Source of the DNA: Vishniacozyma victoriae
Taxonomy: Eukaryota > Basidiomycota > Tremellomycetes > Tremellales > Bulleribasidiaceae
DNA: 64,000 nt
Direction of reading: 5' to 3'
Assembly: GCA_017654735.1 (NCBI GenBank)
Contig: JADPYG010000090.1
Coordinates: 682,001 to 746,000, forward strand
Positions 59,259 through 64,000 of the stretch are shown in pieces (position 1 is the first letter of the stretch; every line of letters starts with the position of its first letter). Under the pieces are notes generated by a model. That model was not told where the DNA came from, made no database searches, and saw only the letters and a list, made by a program, of their open reading frames with translations. The translations under genes were made by a program, and so were the position numbers.

Positions 59259-59808
59259 CCAGAGCTCAGGAAGGCTCAGCGTTGAAAAATATGACGATCC
59301 CTTGTTCTAGATCAACCTCTCATCCTAGAGTCACCAGTCATGGGCTGTAGAACTCCTCATGAAAGGTGATACCAGATGGAACGCTAACGCCCATTCACCT
59401 GCTCCACCTAGACCGAATTGGGGGCAGCGCCCGAGTGGACCAACTCCTTTGACAAGTCCTATACTGAGCACCATCATAAGAGTAGTCCTCTTATCACACT
59501 CTATGCTGAATGCGCTTCTCACCCTCCTCCTGACTAGCATGCTCGGAGACGGTAATGTCCCCGAAAGAAGCGGTTCCTCCAAGGCTTTGTGCCGGTTGCA
59601 CATGTCTTACCATATCCCCTCTCTCCGCATTCGACTTATGACCGTGATCCTTTTCTTGGCACTGCTGTTTATTTCGGAACAATCAGCTATGATTGCTCTG
59701 GCCTGTCTAGTGTGAATACACTTCTCACTTCTCACATTTCGCCACCATACCCGAAGTGCCACATCTTGAGAATCGTCAACTGCACAAAACGGTTGCAACC
59801 TGTATCGA
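59259..59808. other. Intergenic, no feature recognised
   Basis: This is the divergent spacer between orphan member 2 and MRM2. Overlapping ORFs exist on both strands (for example 59359-59715 +), but none has motif or splice support. Confidence 0.4.
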
Positions 59809-60594
59809 ATGCAATCCACCAGCAGGCTCTTCAAGAAATCGCCATCATCCTCGCGATGGCTCCAACGCCAATCCCAAGACCCTTACGTCCGCCTCCGAAC
59901 GTCAGCAAACAAAGATGAAACTTATCGATCCCGCTCAGCATTCAAGCTAGTCTCACTCTACGACCGTCATCCCTCCTTACTAGGTCGAAACAAAATCGTC
60001 GCCGACCTCGGAGCCGCTCCAGGTGGTTGGTCACAAGTCGCAGCCTATCGAGGAGCGAAAGTGATAGCTGTTGATTTGAATCACATGGATCCGATTGAAG
60101 GGGTTGATTTCGTTCAAGGGGATTTTCTAGACGAGGGTGTTAGGAAACAAGTGGAAGGGTTGAGTGGTGGGAAGGTTGATACGGTGTTGAGTGATATGAT
60201 GGCTTCTATGACTGGAGTCAGGGATAGGGACGTTCAGGCTAGTTTGGATTTGGTTTCGGCTGCTACGTTGTTTGGGATTCAGAATCTGAAAATTGGGCAT
60301 GAAGGGGACGAGGTGGGAGTTGTCAATGGACGCCCGACATATGCTGGTGGTGACATGGTGTAAATTCCGTGATCATTCGTGGGGAACTATGCTGACTATC
60401 AGGCTGAAATTCTTCATGCACCCGGATCTGGACGATTTTCGAAAGTCGGAACTGGTCACGAGGTTTAGGAAGGTGGTGGTGGACAAGCCCAAAGAATCTC
60501 GTAAAGGTACGTTTCTGCGCAGCGTATTAGGGGATATGCTAATGGAGCAGAATCCAGTGAAGCGTACTTTGTATGCCTAGGATACAAGGGATAG
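59809..60594 (+). CDS. MRM2: Mitochondrial rRNA 2'-O-ribose methyltransferase Mrm2 (FtsJ/RrmJ family)
   Basis: Mrm2 methylates a U in the peptidyl-transferase loop of the mitochondrial large rRNA. Three exons join. The N-terminus 'MQSTSRLFKKSPSSSRWLQR' is short and basic, followed by 'QSQDPYVRLR' and 'YRSRSAFKLVSL' with the first catalytic Lys. The SAM site is 'ADLGAAPGGWSQVAA' with 'VIAVDLNHMDP' and 'VDFVQGDFLD', the catalytic Asp is in 'LSDMMASMTG', the second Lys in 'VLKFFMHPD', and the Glu in 'ESSEAYFVCLGYKG' at the C-terminus. The K-D-K-E tetrad of FtsJ enzymes is therefore intact. The length of about 230-240 residues fits the family. The last two introns are placed to rebuild these motifs exactly. 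The stop is at 60592-60594. Confidence 0.92.
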
Positions 60595-60909
60595 ACTCGG
60601 AGGCCGCTTTCGCTCGATGAAATCTAAAAATGCGACAACCGTCCTCTTCGGATCATGACTTGGTACCTCCATTTCGGCCACCAACCATCCAGACCACCAG
60701 TCTCGGACATCAACCCAACCTAGGAGCACGTGTCTACTTCCGGCCATGTGCTCACTGTCTGCATTGGTCAGTGTACGTTTGGGACCATAATCGACTCTCC
60801 AAGCTGGGCCCAATCTTGCATCGACAGACGTCCACTCTGGCCAGGCAGTACTGCCTAATTATACCTAATTGAAGTCGATGCATTTCATTGTTTCATTTGT
60901 CGTTGTAGT
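60595..60909. other. Convergent intergenic region
   Basis: These 315 bp lie between MRM2 and a convergent small gene. No additional feature is seen. Confidence 0.35.
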
Positions 60910-61562
60910 CTACCATCCTCCCAACCACCATCGTCCCTTACCCTTATTAGGCAAACCACCTCCCTCTCCACTATCCTTCACAGCCTTGACAACCTGAGGT
61001 TTGGTGTCTCCTCCCTGATTCATCAGCTATGTCTCAACACGAACAAGTACAAAGAAGCTTACCTGAGGACTGGGTAGACCCCTTCCTTCCATCTTCCTCT
61101 CCCTCATTTCTGCGACTCCGACTCCTCCACCACCTGTTCCATCGTGGGAGGAAGTATCGGTCCTCGTCTTGACGTTATGGTCGGCTGAGTTACCTCGTCG
61201 ACTTTCCGGTGTGGTACCAGCTACAGTAGGCTTGGATGGGTCAACGGGGGATGCTCCGCCGTATTTCAAGTTCGTATGGGGTTGAGAAGAGGGTCTGAGA
61301 GATAAGTATAGGCTTCGTTGGCGGTTCGAGTATTCAGACGTACCCAGACTTGTGCTCTCCGTCTTTGACTGCTTGGCTCACTCCGCCTCCAAGGGGTTCC
61401 TTGTTTGCTGATTTACCAGAAAGTTCCTGTAGAGGTGCACTGAAAATATAGTATCCACCAACGACACCTGGTCATCAGTACATCGTTCTCGACAGAATTT
61501 GTGATTGACTTACCGACACCTGAAGCGATCAAAGCTGGCCATAGTCTACCTGAAGCTGCCAT
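60910..61562 (-). CDS. Small single-pass membrane protein, probably mitochondrial
   Basis: I do not recognise a named family. Four exons give about 155 residues. The first 30 residues, 'MAASGRLWPALIASGVGVVG' and 'GYYIFSAPLQELSG', form a signal-anchor-like helix ending in a 'YYIF.AP' motif typical of small mitochondrial inner-membrane proteins. The rest is Gly/Ser/Lys-rich and likely disordered, with 'HTNLKYGGASPVDPSKP' and a short C-terminal 'GKGRWWLGGW'. The introns have GTAAGT, GTACGT and GTAAGC donors, and each junction keeps the frame. The stop is at 60910-60912. Location is inferred from the N-terminus only. Confidence 0.7.
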
Positions 61563-62789
61563 TGTTTTAAGATTGATATGTAATAAATAGTAAGTATAGA
61601 TTAGATGTGAGAAACTATAGATGGCTGACTGACTGATGACGGTTGGGCTCAAGTTCAACCTTACTCGTATCGACGATCGCTTGCGATGATGTAACCGGCC
61701 ATAACACGTGGTATTCGCATGGCTAATCCATAGATCGGTGATTCCAGAGATCGCAATGCATGCCCACTGACTGGTTGGGTTGTGTGAGTCAGTGGACAAG
61801 GATCAACACACGGGACTCCACCACTACAGACGCCCTGCATATTTGTGCCATTGGGTTCACCCCAATGTGATATCGCCCTCATTACGCCCGCTCGGCCACA
61901 GATCGGCGTAGACGCTATGATCTACAAGAGGCTTTACTCGATCAATATGCCACTAGTCTACGCCAGAGTATCCGAATACTCGTAAGGAAGGCAGCTCCAC
62001 TGCGGCTCAATGAAAGAAACAAGCTCTCGGAGATTGAGAGGACGCCCAAAAGAACGCCGGGTCCGGAAAATCCTGCAAAGGTACGGATACTTTTCTTGGG
62101 ATCTTATCGTTATCATCCGATCACCGAGCTCTCGTACCACAGGCCAGAACGCTACGTACGAATGCTCCAGCCTGGGTACGACGTATGTACGGAGTAAATT
62201 GTCTCATGTCTCAGACGATGATCTTTGTTGGAATCAGGGTGACGTAAATTTACCCGAACCGGAAGGCGTTGTAAGATAAATCCATAATTTTCCGAACAAC
62301 GCCTCTTGGTACCCATTCAGACAAAGAATACAGTTGTCGCAGTTTAACAAGACCTCTTCCAGAATCTCTGATCATGTAGAGGCGGCGCCACCTGAGCTAC
62401 CATGACGAATGGTCGGTGCAAAGTTCGGATCAGAGACCAGGCACTGTAGTATCGTCCGGTAGGCCCGTCAGGTCAGGAGGAAGTCTACTTGATGCGATCG
62501 GCGCAAACCAAACCTTGATATCAGTTTTATTCTCGGACCAGGTGGCTACGTATAAATGGAGTGGAGCGGATCGAATTGGACTCTTTACCTTTCTCTCTCA
62601 ACTCTACTTTTGACCATAGTGAAATTCGTGTGATTGACTCACACTTGACGTTCTCTTCTCGACCGGACTCGACATTAGCGCAGAGCGCACCGACTACGGC
62701 AACCTTTCAAGTACCGATTGATCGATATCGATATCGCCACCAATCGCCCACGTTCATTCTAATACCATACCGCAAGACGAAACGGTAAA
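61563..62789. promoter_or_regulatory. Long upstream region of the AA14-like gene, with TATA-like element
   Basis: The 1.2-kb interval has no convincing coding sequence on either strand. A TATAAATG element lies at 62551-62558, followed by a pyrimidine-rich tract at about 62580-62612, which would put transcription start about 200 bp before the ATG. Long upstream regions of this kind are common for regulated secreted-enzyme genes; the link is inferred. Confidence 0.45.
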
Positions 62790-64000
62790 ATGTACACCTC
62801 TACCAAACTACTAGCTCTGGCAGCTACCCTCTCTTCCGTTACTGCCCAGTAAGTCCCGTCTCATCCTGCCTAGAGCCTGCTAACAATCAGTGTCGCACTA
62901 TGGGACAAAGGTTTATTCGGACTCAACTACCCATACCAGGCTGGAGCCGCAGACAACAATTACAACAACAACGAACCCGTCAATCCCCTCCGGGAACTCG
63001 ATGGATTCTCGACCGACCAATGGTTCGCACATGGTCTCAAAGGTTTCCCACCAAAGTCTGGAGATTTCATGATGCTGCCATCGGGCGGTCAGTATAATGG
63101 AGAAGTTCAATGTAATCGCGCAGGCACAACGTTGAGGGATCCAGTAGTCACCGGGGCTTTACCCCAGTATGCCTGTGATGTATGTCTACTATCTCTTCTT
63201 TATATGATCTCGCTGACAAACAGAACGAGGGCCCCTTACATGTCATGAACAAATTCGGTCAAGCTGTCGACAACTCCAAATTTGGAGGTACCGCACTAGC
63301 TATCGCCTACACGTCCGATGTCGGTTCATTACAGCCCAACGACATGACGATCATTTCAGTCAACTACAACAGTGTATGGGAGAGGGAGATCAGCTACGAT
63401 ATCCCCGCTGGATTACCTCCCTGTCCCGAAGGTGGATGTTTATGTACTTGGAATTGGATCCATCAGGCCTCAGCCCAGGAGGGTTACGGGGAAGAAATCG
63501 TGAGTACTCACTTCTAAGAACTAGTTCTCGGCTGACAAAGCAGTACAACACTCTTTACCGATGTCAAGTTACAGGATCTACCAATTCCGCCAATACCGTT
63601 CAAAGAGGTCAGGTACCTCGAGAATGTGGCTCCAATTCGGCAAACTGTGTCAAAGGTCCAAAAGCACCCATGTACATTTACCAAGCTTCCGGAAACAATA
63701 TCGCCCGACAGCTTCCTCCACCCCTTTACCGAGCCAACTGGGGTTTCTCCAATGGAGCTCAGAACGATATCTTTGCTGCTGGATCAACACCCGCTCCTAC
63801 CACCTACCTTGACAATGCCTATGCTACAGGCACAGGTACCAAAACTACAGCTGCACCGACTGCTACTGCCACCTCCCTACCTAGCGGCTGGACTGCTTTG
63901 GGGTGCATGGTCGATAATCCCGATACTCGAGCTCTTGATGCTGGATCCACTTCTTCCGACAACATGACGATTGAATCTTGTGTTGCGAGCTGCGCTTCCA
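62790..64000 (+). CDS. Secreted AA14-like copper monooxygenase with C-terminal WSC domain (3' end missing)
   Basis: The signal peptide 'MYTSTKLLALAATLSSVTA' is followed directly by His, completed across intron 1, giving mature 'HVALWDKGLFGLNYPYQ'. This exposes the His1 of a copper histidine brace. Family features follow: 'FSTDQWFAHG' with the second His, 'GEVQCNRAG', 'GTALAIAYTSDVGSLQPNDM', 'LPPCPEGGCLCTWNWIHQ', 'RCQVTGSTNSANT', 'QVPRECG' and 'YRANWGFSNGAQNDIF'. This pattern and order match fungal AA14 lytic polysaccharide monooxygenases (reported xylan-active) as I know them. After a Thr/Ala-rich linker the frame enters a WSC domain ('LGCMVDNPDTRALD', 'TIESCVASCAS') before leaving the window. 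Exons are 62790-62848, 62891-63179, 63224-63499 and 63544 onward. Activity and substrate are inferred. Related Cryptococcus proteins act at the cell wall. Confidence 0.85.

Noticed and set aside
59331..59834. Overlapping ORFs on both strands upstream of MRM2
   Set aside because: They overlap each other in several frames, lack family motifs and lie in promoter space.
61563..62789. Possible extra gene in the 1.2-kb gap before the AA14-like gene
   Set aside because: I could not chain any set of short ORFs with consensus splice sites into a coherent protein on either strand.

Overview
This window is nuclear DNA from a fungus, most likely a basidiomycetous yeast of the Tremellomycetes (Cryptococcus/Kwoniella type). 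Almost every gene is broken by many very short introns (mostly 36-60 nt). These introns start GTAAGC, GTATGT or GTGAGC, carry a CTGAC/CTGAT branch site about 8-15 nt before the acceptor, and end in TAG or CAG. A UreG-type urease accessory protein with a His-rich N-terminus is a further hint. I cannot assign a species. The listed gene models are my own splices, checked for reading-frame continuity and family motifs.

Layout: 1-1470 is the 3' part of a MyTH4-RhoGAP gene, followed on + by URE7 (1683-2964) and a PRA1/YIP3 gene (3212-3892). TRM6 (-, 4010-5928) and RVB2 (+, 6109-7904) diverge from a 180-bp promoter. EMC2 (-, 7975-9136) and the 12-kb TRA1 (+, 9412-21481) diverge again. A large VPS9-domain Rab GEF (-, 21647-25720) converges on TRA1. 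From 25.7 to 28.2 kb lie a small secreted Cys4 protein and a YCII-like protein. Then come an HMG-box factor (+), a small mitochondrial membrane protein with a duplicated exon (-), a kinesin-3 motor (+, 31778-37327), a LAMMER kinase (+) and cytochrome c (-). After these are a small Trp-rich membrane protein (+), a phosducin-like protein (-), a Zn2Cys6 factor (-), an OM14-like outer-membrane protein (-) and an unrecognised 1437-aa nuclear protein with a SUMO-interacting motif (+, 50208-54647).

The stretch 54.6-59.8 kb is different. It has no recognisable conserved gene, but holds an orphan single-exon ORF and two tandem five-exon genes on the - strand (56851-57723 and 58317-59194). Once spliced, these two encode 231- and 228-aa proteins that share first-exon length, all intron phases and several motifs. 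They form an unrecognised paralogous family and are my best candidate for something undescribed. Beyond them, conserved genes resume with MRM2 (+), a small membrane protein (-) and, running off the right edge, a secreted AA14-like copper monooxygenase with the start of a WSC domain (+).

Most genes are housekeeping and there is no operon logic. Loose themes are chromatin coactivators (RVB2, TRA1), ER/vesicle traffic (YIP3, EMC2, VPS9 GEF, kinesin-3) and mitochondrial proteins (cytochrome c, OM14-like, MRM2 and probably three small single-pass proteins). I saw no tRNA, rRNA, CRISPR array or recognisable transposon.
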